Below are positions 1 to 10,643 of a stretch of DNA of 64,000 bases, piece by piece (the first letter of the stretch is position 1; the number at the start of each line of letters is the position of its first letter). A program made the translations under genes and the position numbers. The stretch is from positions 60,167,179-60,231,178 of the forward strand of contig OY829545.1 in the NCBI GenBank assembly GCA_963691705.1. Reading direction: 5' to 3'. The stretch is from Viola odorata. Taxonomy: Eukaryota; Streptophyta; Magnoliopsida; Malpighiales; Violaceae. The notes under the pieces were generated by a model that saw only the letters and a program-made list of their open reading frames with translations, made no database searches and was not told the DNA's origin.

Positions 1-28
1 CGCTTCGGAATTAATTCTTATTACCGAG

Positions 29-79
29 TCTGGCGGTATGCCGCCAGACACAGACCATTCCTGGCGGTATGCCGCCAGG
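29..79. repeat. Pair of GC-rich perfect hairpins
   Basis: Two copies of the same inverted repeat lie at 30-47 and 61-78. Each has 7-bp arms CTGGCGG and CCGCCAG around a TATG loop. The flanking bases extend each palindrome by one pair (TC..GA in the first, CC..GG in the second), so the outer pairs differ yet still match, which looks like compensatory change. The GC-rich stems stand out in AT-rich surroundings. Function is unknown. Confidence 0.75.
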
Positions 80-367
80 AACAAAATGTTCCTTATCTTG
101 AGTTTTGAAAAACGTTTTCGCACAAAACCTTTTTGAAAACTTTCCTTGAGGTATCTTGAACATAAATCAAGTGTTAATTAGAATCATACTTACATGATTA
201 AGGTCCTAATGTACACTTGATCTTTTAGCTTGCGATATCTTGATTTGTTGCCTCTTATTCGTTCCATCGCAAACTACACACACTTTAACTTCAAATTGCA
301 TTAGTAATATTAATTAGTTTGTGTGTCTAAAATCATCAAAACAAGAGTAAGTTGCCCTTGGGCTAAC
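80..367. other. AT-rich DNA without recognised feature
   Basis: No coding or RNA feature was recognised. The homology shared by the tandem units begins at about 368, so this stretch is the left flank of the ARPC5 array. Confidence 0.5.
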
Positions 368-728
368 AGAAACCATATATAAGCAATTAGAATCGAGAAG
401 GAAAAGAAATACTTCCTCAACCCAATTAAAAAGAAAGACTAGTCTATGTATTATGCTGAATTTAAGATCCAGGCTCTCTACTACATGTACTTGCAATTCG
501 CGAAGCAATTGGAGATTCGGTATAAATCATTCAGAAATGTTGAACACTAAGCTGGAATTTTTCAGTAAATTGACAAAATTATAACATAAACGGTCGTGTG
601 CAATAGAATGAAACACAGTGATGTGAGTGAAACACAAACATAAATTAACAACAAAATGGAGCTAAATTATGAAACAAATCAGGACTGAAATGATAAAAAT
701 CATCTTGAAGGAAACAAAAGCGTCTTAC

Positions 729-1211
729 TTCATGAGAATATAGTAGTATTCAGGGTCGAGGTAAGAGAACAACCCATCCATATCTTTGATGGCCATGATT
801 GCTCGATGCAACATGATCCAATGAGCGGAATGCAAAACTCACCCAAATCATATCCAAAATCTAAAACAGAAAAAAAGTAAATTAATTAAGATTGGTAAAC
901 TGAAGACAATTGAAACTAGGTACCTTGCATCGCTCATCGCGGGTCTTGGGAGGAGAGCCTTCAAGAGCTGTTTTTAGAGCTTCGACATTTTTGTACCTAT
1001 GGAGTGATTACATAGAAATTAATTAGAGGTGGTTTACTTTAATTTATCAAATAATACTCAAAGATAGGAAAAAACATTAAAGACAAAGAAAGGATGATTG
1101 ATGTATCAACTGCATGAGTAAGCTCTCGATCTTGCGAGATTTGTGCTCTATTCTTGTGATTATGGCCTCCGCATTGTCTGCTTCCACGAACTCCCCTGCT
1201 CCACCCGCCAT
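729..1211 (-). pseudogene. ARPC5: ARPC5 exons 1-3, unit 1 (splice acceptor lost)
   Basis: Resembles plant Arp2/3 complex subunit 5 (p16), part of the actin-nucleating complex. Exon 1 (1111-1211) begins MAGGAGEFVEADNAEAI, exon 2 (924-996) reads YKNVEALKTALEGSPP and ends DERCK, exon 3 (729-829) begins SAHWIMLHRAIMAIKD and ends at YYYILM. Introns of 114 and 94 bp have GT donors. The three exons give 92 of the roughly 130 residues usual for the family; the C-terminal exon is not found. The acceptor before exon 3 reads AT where units 2-4 read AG, so normal splicing should fail. ATG at 1211-1209 was chosen because family members start just before the GEFVEADNAEAI motif; the longer upstream frame has no family support. 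Confidence 0.85.
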
Positions 1212-2712
1212 TCTTCCGGAGATGGTAAATGGTTGCTTGTTTTCATCTCCATTAATCAAGTTGGGGCTTTGGAGTCGAACTTGTATTGGACCGTCATATT
1301 TTGGACTCCAATTGGGCCCTGAACGCCGGTCCATTTTTTTTTGTTTCATTGTTTAAAAAATTGGAAAAAGTTAAAAAATCAACTTAAGTTTGTATCAAAT
1401 GTCTGAATCACGAGACAAATAATTACTAGCTTTTTTTAATTATTTTTTATTCTATTTTTCCTCAGTACTTCTGCTAAATCTTACCATCGCTAAATTAGAT
1501 ATGACATGATAGTCTAAAATATAACTAATTTATTCTAAAACGTTTATTAATTACGACAGTAAAAAAAATGCATAAAACGTCAGTTAATAATAAATGAAGA
1601 AAATATTAGCCAGCAAACTTTACAATATGTAACAATTTCTAGTGGTTTAATTGTTCTATCAATATGACCCCAAACTTATTATCTTTGGTGATTGTACAAG
1701 ATAATTTCATTGCTATTTCTTTTATAATTAAATATAGGTCCAATAGTAGTAAATTTAATAATTGTTACTATTGAGAAAACCATTTTAATTAGTTTAAGTT
1801 GAGCGAACAAATGTAATCTTGATTTTTTTAGAGGATTTCCAAAAACATAACAAAAAAAATGTTTAAAGCCTTAAAATTGCATATGGGAATTTCTACATGG
1901 AGGTCATTTCACAAGCGGTGATTAATTAATCATAAGTCAATAATACAATCACCAGTTGAACTATTACCGTTCGATAAATAGTCTCTTTAATAATTATTTG
2001 TTGGGTTCAGTTCTTTTAACTATCTTTTCGTTGCAAAGGGACACTTTTTGTTAATTTTTCATCCAAAATCCTCACATATTTTTTTATTTTTTTAATTCCA
2101 AATAAAATTTAGACTCCAAAATAAAATAAAATAAAAATATTCTTAACTTCGTAATCGTTAAATTCCTGACTATTTTAATCCCACAATAAGCTTTTCTCTC
2201 TTTCAATCATAATGAGCATCCAAACTTCCATAATAGGTAGAAATACAGTGGCCATGTCTGAAGGACAAACAATTCTTTTCACACTAGAAAACGAAAGAAC
2301 ACAATCCACCTTTAGGAGATGTTACACCAAAGTGAATTACAGATGCACATAAAACTACTTGTGAGACTTGTGAACAAAGAAAATACATTGATCACAACAA
2401 ATTGAGATACAGTGAGGAATCAAAATATAGATGTATTCATGCTGTAATAATTTTAACAACTTTGTTACCAAAACAGATTTTTAACTAACTAAGAGAATTA
2501 CATCACATGATTACACTGCTAAATGACCTGAATAATAATTCATTCATTTCTTCTCACCACATAGCCAAAGAGTATCAAGCATAGTGTAACACAAGAAGTT
2601 AAACATATTGAAGTTACTCGAAAGTTATTAAGAAGGTAGCATGTGTTCTACATTCCAAGGTTCCTCTCACCCTGTGAAACTATAGGTAGGGAGGATATTC
2701 TAAATCTTAATT
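1212..2712. other. Spacer of unit 1, repeated in units 2 and 3
   Basis: Very AT-rich, no coding sequence recognised. It repeats at 3557-5051 and, in part, at 5896-6186 with scattered substitutions and small indels. It would contain the upstream region of the minus-strand ARPC5 fragment. I looked for the missing C-terminal ARPC5 exon on the minus strand here and did not see it. Confidence 0.5.
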
Positions 2713-3073
2713 AGAAACCATATATAAGCAATTAGAATCGAGAAGGAAAAGAAATACCTCCTCAATGCAATTAAAAAGAAAGACTAGTCTATGTATTATG
2801 CTGAATTTAAGATCCAGGCTCTCTACTACATGTACTTGCAATTCGCGAAGCAATTGGAGATTCGGTATAAATCATTCATAAATGTTGAACACTAAGCTGG
2901 AATTTTTCAGTAAATTGACAAAATTATAACATCAACGGGCGTGTGGAGTAGAATGAAACACAGTGATGTGAGTGAAACACAAACATAAATTAACAACAAA
3001 ATTGAGTTAAATTATGAAACAAAGCAGGACTGAAATGATGAAAATCATCTTGAAGGAAACAAAAGCGTCTTAC

Positions 3074-3556
3074 TTCATGAGAATATAGTAGTATTCAGGG
3101 TCGAGGTAAGAGAACAACCCATCCATATCTTTAATGGCCATGATTGCTCGATGCAACATGATCCAATGAGCGGACTGCAAAACTCACCCAAATCAAATCC
3201 AAAATCTAAAACAGAAAAAAAAGTAAATTAATTAAGATTGGTGAACTGAAGACAATTGAAACTAGGTACCTTGCATCGCTCATCGCGGGTCTTGGGAGGA
3301 GAGCCTTCAAGAGCTGTTTTTAGAGCTTCGACATTTTTGTACCTATGGAGTGATTACATAGAAATTAATTAGAGGTGGTTTACTTTAATTTATCAAATAA
3401 TACTCATAGATAGGAAAAAAATTAAAGAGAAAGAAAGGATGATTGATGTATTAACTGCATGAGTAAGCTCTCGATCTTGCGGGATTTGTGCTCTATTCTT
3501 GTGATTATGGCCTCCGCATTGTCTGCTTCCACGAACTCCCCTGCTCCACCCGCTAT
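3074..3556 (-). pseudogene. ARPC5: ARPC5 exons 1-3, unit 2 (start codon lost)
   Basis: Same three exons as unit 1: exon 1 at 3456-3556, exon 2 at 3270-3342, exon 3 at 3074-3174. Splice sites are intact, including the AG before exon 3 that unit 1 lacks. The start codon at 3556-3554 reads ATA, so the peptide begins IAGGAGEF in place of MAGGAGEF. An upstream in-frame ATG exists, but its leader has no counterpart in the family. The C-terminal exon is missing, so the Arp2/3 subunit would be incomplete anyway. Confidence 0.85.
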
Positions 3557-5412
3557 TCTTCCGGAGATGGTAAATGGTTGCTTGTTTTCATCTCCATTAA
3601 TCAAGGTGGGGCTTTGGAGTCGAACTTGTATTGGACTGTCATATTTTGGACTCCAATTGGGCCCTGCACGCCGGTCCATTTTTTTTTGTTTCATTATTTA
3701 AAAAATTGGAAAAAGTTAAAAAATCAACTTAAGTTTGTATCAAATGTCTGAATCACGAGACAAATAATTACTAGCTTTTTTTAATTATTTTTTATTCTAT
3801 TTTTCCTCCGTACTTCTGCTAAATCTTACCATCGCTAAATTAGATATGACATGATAGTCTAAAATATAACTAATTTATTCTAAAACGTTTATTAATTATG
3901 ACAGTAAAAAAAATGCATAAAACGTCAGTTAATAATAAATGAAGAAAATATTAGCTAGCAAACTTTACAATATGTAACAATTCCTAGTGGTTTAATTGTT
4001 CTATCAATATGACCCCAAACTTATTATCTTTGGTGATTGTACAAGATAATTTCATTGCTATTTCTTATATAATTAAATATAGGTCCAATAGTAGTAAATT
4101 TAATAATTGTTACTATTGAGAAAACCATTTTAATTAGTTTAAGTTGAGCGAACAAATATAATCTTGATTTTATTAGAGGATTTCCAAAAAAATAAAAAAA
4201 AATGTTTAAAGCCTTAAAATTGCATATGGGAATTTCTACATGGAGGTCATTTCACAAGCGGTGATTAATTAATCATAAGTCATTAATACCATCACCAGTT
4301 GAACTATTACCGTTCGATAAATACTCTTTAATAATTATTTGTTGGGTTCAGTTCTTTTAACTATCTTTTCGTTGCAAAAGGACACTTTTTGTTAATTTTT
4401 CATCCAAAATCCTCACATATTTTTTTTGAACATATTTTTTTATTTTTTTTAATTCCAAATAAAATTTAGGCTAAAATATTCTTAACTTCGTAATCGTTAA
4501 ATACCTGACTATTTTAATCCCACAATAAGCTTTTCTCCCTTTCAATCATAATGCGCATCCAAACTTCCATAATAGGTAGAAATACAGTGGCCATGTCTGA
4601 AGGACAAACAATTCTTTTCACACTAGAAAATGAAAGAACACAATCCACCTTTAGGAGATGTTACACCAAAGTGAATTACAGATGCACATAAAACTACTTG
4701 TGAGACTTGTGAACAAAGAAAATGCATTGATCACAACAAATTGAGATACAGTGAGGAATCAAAATATAGATGTATTCATGCTGCAATAATTTTAACAACT
4801 TTGTTACCAAAACAGATTTTTAACTAACTAAGAGAATTACATCACATGATTACACTGCTAAATGACCTGAATAATAATTCATTCATTTCTTCTCACCACA
4901 TAGCCAAAGAGTATCAAGCATAGTGTAACACAAGAAGTTAAACATATTGAAGTTACTCGAAAGTTATTAAGAAGGTAGCATGTGTTCTAAATTCCAAGGT
5001 TCCTCTCACCCTGTGAAACTATAGGTAGGGAGGATATTCTAAATCTTAATTAGAAACCATATATAAGTAATTAGAATCGAGAAGAAAAAGAAATACCTCC
5101 TCAACGCAATTAAAAAGAAAGACTAGTCTATGTATTATGCTGAATTTAAGATCCAGGCTCTCTACTACATGTACTTGCAATTCGCGAAGCAATTGGAGAT
5201 TCGGTATAAATCATTCAGAAATGTTGAACAGTAAGCTGGAATTTTTCAGTAAATTGACAAAATTATAACATAAACGGGAGTGTGCAGTAGAATGAAACAC
5301 AGTGATGTGAGTGAAACACAAACATAAATTAACAACAAAATGGAGCTAAATTATGAAACAAAGCAGGACTGAAATGATGAAAATCATCTTGAAGGAAACA
5401 AAAGCGTCTTAC

Positions 5413-5895
5413 TTCATGAGAATATAGTAGTATTCAGGGTCGAGGTAAGAGAACAACCCATCCATATCTTTGATGGCCATGATTGCTCGATGCAGCATGA
5501 TCCAATGAGCGGACTGCAAAACTCACCCAAATCAAATTCAAAATCTAAAACAGAAAAAAAATAAATTAATTAAGATTGGTGAACTGAAGACAATTGAAAC
5601 TAGGTACCTTGCATCACTCATCGCGGGTCTTGGGAGGAGAGCCTTCAAGAGCTGTTTTTAGAGCTTCGACATTTTTGTACCTATGGAGTGATTACATAGA
5701 AATTAATTAGAGGTGGTTTACTTTAATTTATCAAATAATACTCATAGTTAGGGAAAAAAATTAAAGAGAAAGAAAGGATGATTGATGTATTAACTGCATG
5801 ACTAAGCTCTCGATCTTGCGGGATTTGTGCTCTATTCCTGTGATTATGGCCTCCGCATTGTCTGCTTCCACGAACTCCCCTGCTCCACCCGCCAT
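5413..5895 (-). pseudogene. ARPC5: ARPC5 exons 1-3, unit 3 (nonsense codon)
   Basis: Exon 1 5795-5895 with an intact ATG, exon 2 5608-5680, exon 3 5413-5513. In exon 2 the arginine codon of the DERCK motif is TGA where the other units have CGA, an in-frame stop at 5616-5614 and a typical CpG transition. Exon 1 also has R to G and L to V changes relative to units 1 and 2. The last exon is absent. Confidence 0.85.
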
Positions 5896-6185
5896 TCTTC
5901 CGGAGATGGTAAATGGTTGCTTGTTTTCATCTCCATTAATCAAGTTGGGGCTTTAGAGTCGAACTTGTATTGGACAGTCATATTTTGGACTCCAATTGGG
6001 CCCTGCACGCCGGTCCATTTTTTTTGTTTCATTGTTTAAAAAATTGGAAAAAGTTAAAAAATCAACTTAAGTTTGTATCAAATGTCTGAATCACGAGACA
6101 AATAATTACTAGCTTTTTTTAATTATTTTTTATTCTATTTTTCCTCCGTACATCTGCTAAATCTTACCATCGCTAAATTAGATAT

Positions 6186-6305
6186 GACTGAAATGATAAA
6201 AATCATCTTGAAGGAAACAAAGCAGGACTGAAATGATAAAAATCATCTTGAAGGAAACAAAGCAGGACTGAAATGATAAAAATCATCTTGAAGGAAACAA
6301 AAGCG
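6186..6305. repeat. 40-bp direct repeat, three copies
   Basis: Three exact tandem copies of a 40-bp unit starting GACTGAAATGATAAAAATC lie at 6186, 6226 and 6266. The other units have one copy at the matching place (near 684 in unit 1). The repeat sits on the junction where unit 3 is truncated and fused to unit 4. GAC is shared by both partners, suggesting slippage during end joining. Confidence 0.9.
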
Positions 6306-6311
6306 TCTTAC

Positions 6312-6794
6312 TTCATGAGAATATAGTAGTATTCAGGGTCGAGGTAAGAGAACAACCCATCCATATCTTTGATGGCCATGATTGCTCGATGCAACATGAT
6401 CCAATGAGCGGACTGCAAAACTCACCCAAATCAAATCCAAAATCTAAAATAGAAAAAAATAAAATTAATTAAGATTGGTGAACTGAAGACAATTGAAACT
6501 AGGTACCTTGCATCGCTCATCGCGGGTCTTGGGAGGAGAGCCTTCAAGAGCTGTTTTTAGAGCTTTGACATTTTTGTACCTATGGAGTGATTACATAGAA
6601 ATTAATTAGAGGTGGTTTACTTTAATTTATCAAATAATACTCATAGATAGAGAAAAAAATTAAAGAGAAAGAAAGGATGATTGATGTATTAACTGCATGA
6701 GTAAGCTCTCGATCTTGCGGGATTTGTGCTCTATTCTTGTGATTATGGCCTCCACATTGTCTGCTTCCACGAACTCCCCTGCTCCTCCCGCCAT
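6312..6794 (-). pseudogene. ARPC5: ARPC5 exons 1-3, unit 4 (frame open, C-terminus missing)
   Basis: Exon 1 6694-6794, exon 2 6507-6579, exon 3 6312-6412. This unit keeps the ATG, both introns with GT-AG ends and an open frame through all three exons. Substitutions include A to V in exon 1 and E to K in exon 2 (VEAL to VKAL). It still lacks the C-terminal exon, and its upstream region was replaced by Copia sequence from 6871. At best a truncated peptide is possible; called a pseudogene for that reason. Confidence 0.8.
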
Positions 6795-6870
6795 TCTTCC
6801 GGAGATGGTAAATGGTTGCTTGTTTTCATCTCCATTAATCAAGTTGGGGCTTTAGAGTCGAACTTGTATT

Positions 6871-7629
6871 GCATTTCAGCTTATTGCCTGACTGTCTCTC
6901 AACCAAAACTTGGAATTGTTTGAATTTCTCCAGCACCTGGTCCTTGGTCTTCAATGCATATACCCAAAGCTTCCTGGAGCAATCATCAATAAAGGTAACA
7001 AAGTAAAGTGCACCACCAAATGACTTTACCTTTAATGGACCACAAACATCATAATGCGCCAATTCAAGCAATTCTGACTTCTTTGAGGGAGGATGCTTCT
7101 TAAATGATACTCTGGTTTGCTTACCAGCCATGCAATGAGAACATTTCTCCAACTCAGCACTCTTCAATCCCGGAAGCACATCCTTTTTAGCTAAACAATT
7201 CAGCCCCTTTTCACTGATATGACTAAGCCTTCGGTGCCACAAAGAAGCCTCCATATCCATGGCATTCACACTGTCTCTAGCAACCAAAGCTTTAGTCCAA
7301 TATAGTTTACTAACTTTCTCCCCTCTGGCCACAACCAAGTTACCTCTGGTGAGTTTCCATTTTCCAAAACCAAAGTGATTATCATAACCACCATCATCAA
7401 GCATCTGCACAGAGATCAAATTAAAACGGACATCTAGAGCATGTTTGACTCCTCTAAGCAACAAATGCACTCCCATATTGGTTTGCAGGCAAACATCACC
7501 AATACCAACTACCTTAGCTACACCATCATTACCCATCTTCAACACTCCAAAATCACCAGAAGTGTAAGATGTGAAGAACTCCTTCCTTGGTGTAACATGC
7601 AGTGTAGCAGCACTATTAATTACCCACAT
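6871..7629 (-). pseudogene. Copia protease and integrase N-terminal part
   Basis: The frame begins with the protease motif region, but the active-site stretch reads WVINSAATLHVTP: the usual D-S-G-A is N-S-A-A, so the catalytic aspartate is lost. Then comes GAG-pre-integrase with a zinc-binding pattern (WHRRLSH, later CSHC) and the integrase core, which keeps its first acidic residue in HYDVCGPL and then FVTFIDDCSRKLWVY. The frame ends at the element truncation after QSGNKLKC, just before the expected second catalytic aspartate. It lies in a different frame from gag, so the usual single gag-pol polyprotein is broken between 7630 and 7750. Confidence 0.88.
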
Positions 7630-7744
7630 GCTCTCATCTGATACAAGATTAACTAAATCATGATCATGGAGAATAACAAGATCATCACAAATAGCCGCAG
7701 AAACACGATCATCATCACCATGATCCTTCTCTTTCTGCTTACCG

Positions 7745-8512
7745 TTATTGTCTTTCCTCTCCCTTTTTCCGTTGAAAACAATTCTTCTGTATGTGCCCTA
7801 TTTTGTGACAATAATGACACTCCACATTCTTGTATCTGGACTTGGACTTACTTCTGCTCTTATCCCTACCACCTTTCTGTTCCTTTTTCTGGCTTCTCCC
7901 CCTGTTTTCAGTAACAAGTACCTCGGAATGAGATGAAGTACCTTGTGCCTTCCTTCTCATCTCCTCATTAAGAACACTTCCCTTTACATTTTGCAAAGAG
8001 ACAACACCATCGGAAGCCGAATTCGAAATTGAAACCCGAAAAGTTTCCCAAGAATCTGGTAGAGTATTCAGTAGCCACAGTCCTAACACCTCATCATCAA
8101 ACTTGATACCCATTCCTGATAATTGATCTAGGAGTCCTTGAAAATCATTCAAGTGATCTGAAATAGAAGCCCCATCCTTGTACCTCAAATTCATCAAGGA
8201 ATTCAACAAATACAATTTATTACTCCCTGACTTAGAAGCATACAAAGATTCAATTTTCTTCCACAAGGACGCTGCATGTTCCTCATTGGCAATGTGATTA
8301 TAAACATTGTCATCTACATATTGCCGAATAAAACCACAAACTTGCTGATGCTCAAAATGCCAAGCCGCTTCAGTCATGGATTCCGGCATCTCAGTAGAAA
8401 ATACAGGAAGATGCAACTTTTTCACAAATAACAGATCTTTCATTTTTCCTTTCCACAAGTGATAGTTAGTGCCATTCAAACTCAACATTCTATTTGTATT
8501 TGCCTCCATCAT
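7745..8512 (-). CDS. Copia Gag protein
   Basis: 255-residue open frame starting [17 protein letters not shown], the typical N-terminus of a Copia Gag that coats element RNA in virus-like particles. Residues around 60-190 form the UBN2-like gag core. A basic KSRSKSKSR stretch precedes a CCHC zinc knuckle ([14 protein letters not shown]), which binds RNA. The start lies 46 bp downstream of the LTR end. Gag and the protease region lie in different frames, so a frameshift occurred near the end of this ORF. Confidence 0.85.
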   Translation of the reverse strand: MMEANTNRMLSLNGTNYHLWKGKMKDLLFVKKLHLPVFSTEMPESMTEAAWHFEHQQVCGFIRQYVDDNVYNHIANEEHAASLWKKIESLYASKSGSNKLYLLNSLMNLRYKDGASISDHLNDFQGLLDQLSGMGIKFDDEVLGLWLLNTLPDSWETFRVSISNSASDGVVSLQNVKGSVLNEEMRRKAQGTSSHSEVLVTENRGRSQKKEQKGGRDKSRSKSKSRYKNVECHYCHKIGHIQKNCFQRKKGEERQ

Positions 8513-8540
8513 TCAAGCAAATCAAATAAACTCAAACCAA

Positions 8541-8554
8541 GAGCTCCGCTACCA
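8541..8554 (-). other. Copia primer binding site
   Basis: On the minus strand TGGTAGCGGAGCTC follows three bases after the LTR end. It resembles the initiator-methionine tRNA primer site TGGTATCAGAGC used by most plant Copia elements, with a few mismatches. Confidence 0.65.
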
Positions 8555-8557
8555 CTC

Positions 8558-9230
8558 TGACGGGAAATTCAACACAATAATAGCAATACGCAACGGATAA
8601 TAATTTCCCTAACTTGCTGGAATCTATGAGGAGCAACAACAAATTAATGGCAGCAACTAATTCATCACACACATGAAGAGACAACACGATTTTTACGTGG
8701 AAAACCTTCTCAATATGAGAAGTAAAAACCACGGGCACAAGCCAGTCAATCAAGCTCCACTATGATCAAAATCAGGGTACAAGAGTGTCTCAAATCACAG
8801 CACAAATCGTGCTCAACAACTAGGCAAACAACCAACAAGAAGTATGAAACTAGAGAACCAAAGGAAGAACACAAAACCAGATTTCCAGCAGCTACTTGTG
8901 GGACTCGATTCCTCCTGGTCCGATATCTTCTCACCAATCCAACCGGTCAGATTTAAGAACCGGATGTTTTGAACCTGCTGTCCAAATTTCAGTCCAATCC
9001 GACGGTGAACGAAGGCACAGTGACGATTCTCCCACAGCTGCGCAGAGAAAGACGAAAATGGTTTCTCTTCTCTTCTCTCTCACTTTTGTTTCTTTTCTTT
9101 CTATTGTGTTTGCTTAAATGAGCTGCACACTCCTTACCCTAATCTGATTCCCTCTAGTAGACAAGGAGTGGTATGTGGGCTTGCTCCACATGGGCTTTTC
9201 TCCACATAGGAAGGGAGCCCAAATCCAACA
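8558..9230 (-). repeat. Copia 5' LTR
   Basis: About 673 bp, minus orientation. It starts TGTTGGATTTGGGC at 9230 and ends ..CCCGTCA at 8558, giving the usual TG..CA ends. The right boundary is sharp: the ARPC5-unrelated direct repeat begins at 9231. No partner LTR is in the window. Confidence 0.75.
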
Positions 9231-9289
9231 TTTTTAGCATGGAAGAAGTGATTGGGTTTTCACTTTTCAACGTGAAATAAATGGGTATT
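9231..9289 (+). repeat. 59-bp direct repeat, copy 1
   Basis: Nearly the same as 10239-10297, sharing GGAAGAAGTGATTGGG and TAAATGGGTATT with a few substitutions. The two copies lie about 1 kb apart around the methionyl-tRNA synthetase fragment. The Copia LTR ends directly at its left edge. Confidence 0.8.
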
Positions 9290-9397
9290 TTTTGGGTACC
9301 CCAAACTGATTCAGTCATGCCAGAGGTATTACCCTGTCAAGAGGGTATGGATGCGCCCGACTTTGGACCATACTCCCATCCCTATTTTGTTTATTTG

Positions 9398-9405
9398 TTA
9401 TAAAG
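9398..9405 (+). promoter_or_regulatory. TATA-like box upstream of MetRS fragment
   Basis: TTATAAAG lies 155 bp upstream of the first codon of the methionyl-tRNA synthetase exon, a plausible spacing for a plant promoter with a long 5' UTR. Position and sequence are the only evidence. Confidence 0.35.
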
Positions 9406-9559
9406 GGTGAGTGCACAACACATTCATAACAACAAGAAATGAACCCTACAGCGTACATTTGCAGCGCCACTTGATTCCAAAAGCCCGCCCCCTTCTTCTC
9501 TTCCTAGAAGAAATTTCTCTTGTGTTCATTCTAAAACCCCATACTAGCAGCTGCTAATC

Positions 9560-9704
9560 GTGGGAGATTTCTCCTCTTCATCGTCGTCTAACGATGCTAA
9601 TCGGACGGCGCCGAAGCTCCCAATCCCTAGCAAGCGCAACGTCCTCATCACTAACGCCTTGCCTTATGTGAACAACGCCCCTCATCTCGGCAACATCATC
9701 GGCT
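9560..9704 (+). pseudogene. Methionyl-tRNA synthetase exon 1 fragment
   Basis: Encodes a serine-rich N-terminus, then [19 protein letters not shown] and [12 protein letters not shown], the start of the class I aminoacyl-tRNA synthetase catalytic domain of plant cytosolic methionyl-tRNA synthetase. PHLGN is the HIGH-type ATP-binding signature. The exon ends GGCT before GTAAGT, a good plant splice donor. The expected next exon (about VLSADVYARYCR) is not found downstream. The codon at the expected start is GTG, so ATG appears lost. This is a promoter plus first-exon fragment, not a working gene. Confidence 0.85.
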
Positions 9705-10238
9705 GTAAGTTTCTCTATCCTTATCCTTCTATTTACATTGCAGATGCTTGTAAGCTTGTATTTTTTTTGGGTTTGCTTGTTCTCTAAAATTGTTAAAATT
9801 GTTAAAATTGAAGTGTGCGGCAAGATGCTCAATCTTATGCGATTCTTAACTAGTGGAAAGCCTGAGGCAGGGATAAGCAAGTTTCCTATGGTGGCAAAGT
9901 CTGACCATTTACACTCTTCTCATGTCTCTCATTATTGGCAGAATAATAGTAAATAAAATGCAAATTCTTGCTTCAGAACTCTTCCCGCTTCCAATCTATA
10001 ACATATATAAACGTAACATATAAGCTCTCATTTTGTTACTATTTTTCAACAATATCTCCAGTCTCCTCCTCTGGCTACCGTTGGTAATTTTTCTCGTAAA
10101 AATAGAGAAACGAGAAACGACGACCACAATTTTGTCTACGAAAATTAGAAACAATCCTTTGCTTTTCCTTTACCTTAGCTGCATCGAATGGTGGTGAAGC
10201 ACGACGATGGTACTAGCGTGGTGACAACTTCTGGGATT
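9705..10238. other. Intron start and unassigned sequence
   Basis: Begins with the splice donor of the MetRS fragment. An AG follows a pyrimidine stretch near 9742, but the sequence after it does not encode the next MetRS exon. No other gene was recognised up to the second direct repeat. Confidence 0.5.
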
Positions 10239-10297
10239 TTTTTAACATGGAAGAAGTGATTGGGTTTTCACTTTTCAGCGAGACATAAATGGGTATT
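10239..10297 (+). repeat. 59-bp direct repeat, copy 2
   Basis: Matches 9231-9289 with a few changes. Downstream sequence diverges directly after GGGTATT, so the duplicated block ends there. Confidence 0.8.
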
Positions 10298-10643
10298 AAC
10301 GACATGTTTTCAAAAGGATATTTATCTTATCATATCTGCTTATCTTCAAAGGCAGAAATATTTTAACACCTCCGTATGCGACGTGTTATCTCGAAACTAT
10401 GTCACTAAAGCCACAACAATTAATTCTTCGAATAAGGTATGATAATTATAATATTTCGATCTTAATAATATTACTAATTATATCGTGACAGAAGCATCGC
10501 GAAATAAGATTAACAAGTGAAATTTTGAGAAAAAGAAGCAGCAACTGTCCAGGGCAATCTTGACATTACCAATATTACAAACATCCTCAAGGGATGGGCA
10601 AAAGGTGTGCTAACAACAAAAAACAAGAGTCCAAACATAACGC

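Larger units (their letters stand above)
368..6870 (-). repeat. Tandem array of four ARPC5 fragment units
   Basis: Unit 1 runs about 368-2712, unit 2 2713-5051, unit 3 5052 to about 6186, and unit 4 about 6187-6870. Offsets are 2345 bp between units 1 and 2, 2339 bp between units 2 and 3, and 899 bp between exons of units 3 and 4. Homology covers exons, introns and spacers, so these are segmental duplications and not processed copies. Unit 3 stops after a GATATGAC sequence that in unit 1 lies near 1500, and resumes at sequence matching about 685 of unit 1, so a large part was deleted at that junction. Unit 4 ends at the Copia junction. Each unit carries three ARPC5 exons but no recognisable last exon. 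Confidence 0.9.
6871..9230 (-). mobile_element. Truncated Ty1/Copia retrotransposon (5' half)
   Basis: Read on the minus strand: LTR (9230-8558), primer binding site, gag, protease, GAG-pre-integrase and the start of the integrase core. Sequence stops at 6871, where it abuts ARPC5 unit 4. The rest of integrase, reverse transcriptase, RNase H and the 3' LTR are absent. The protein features resemble the Tork-type Copia lineage common in plants. With only one LTR a target-site duplication cannot be tested. Confidence 0.9.

Noticed and set aside
1114..1356. Plus-strand ORFs of 60-90 codons repeated in each tandem unit
   Set aside because: They are the complement of ARPC5 exon 1 and its upstream sequence; the minus strand has the family motifs and splice sites.
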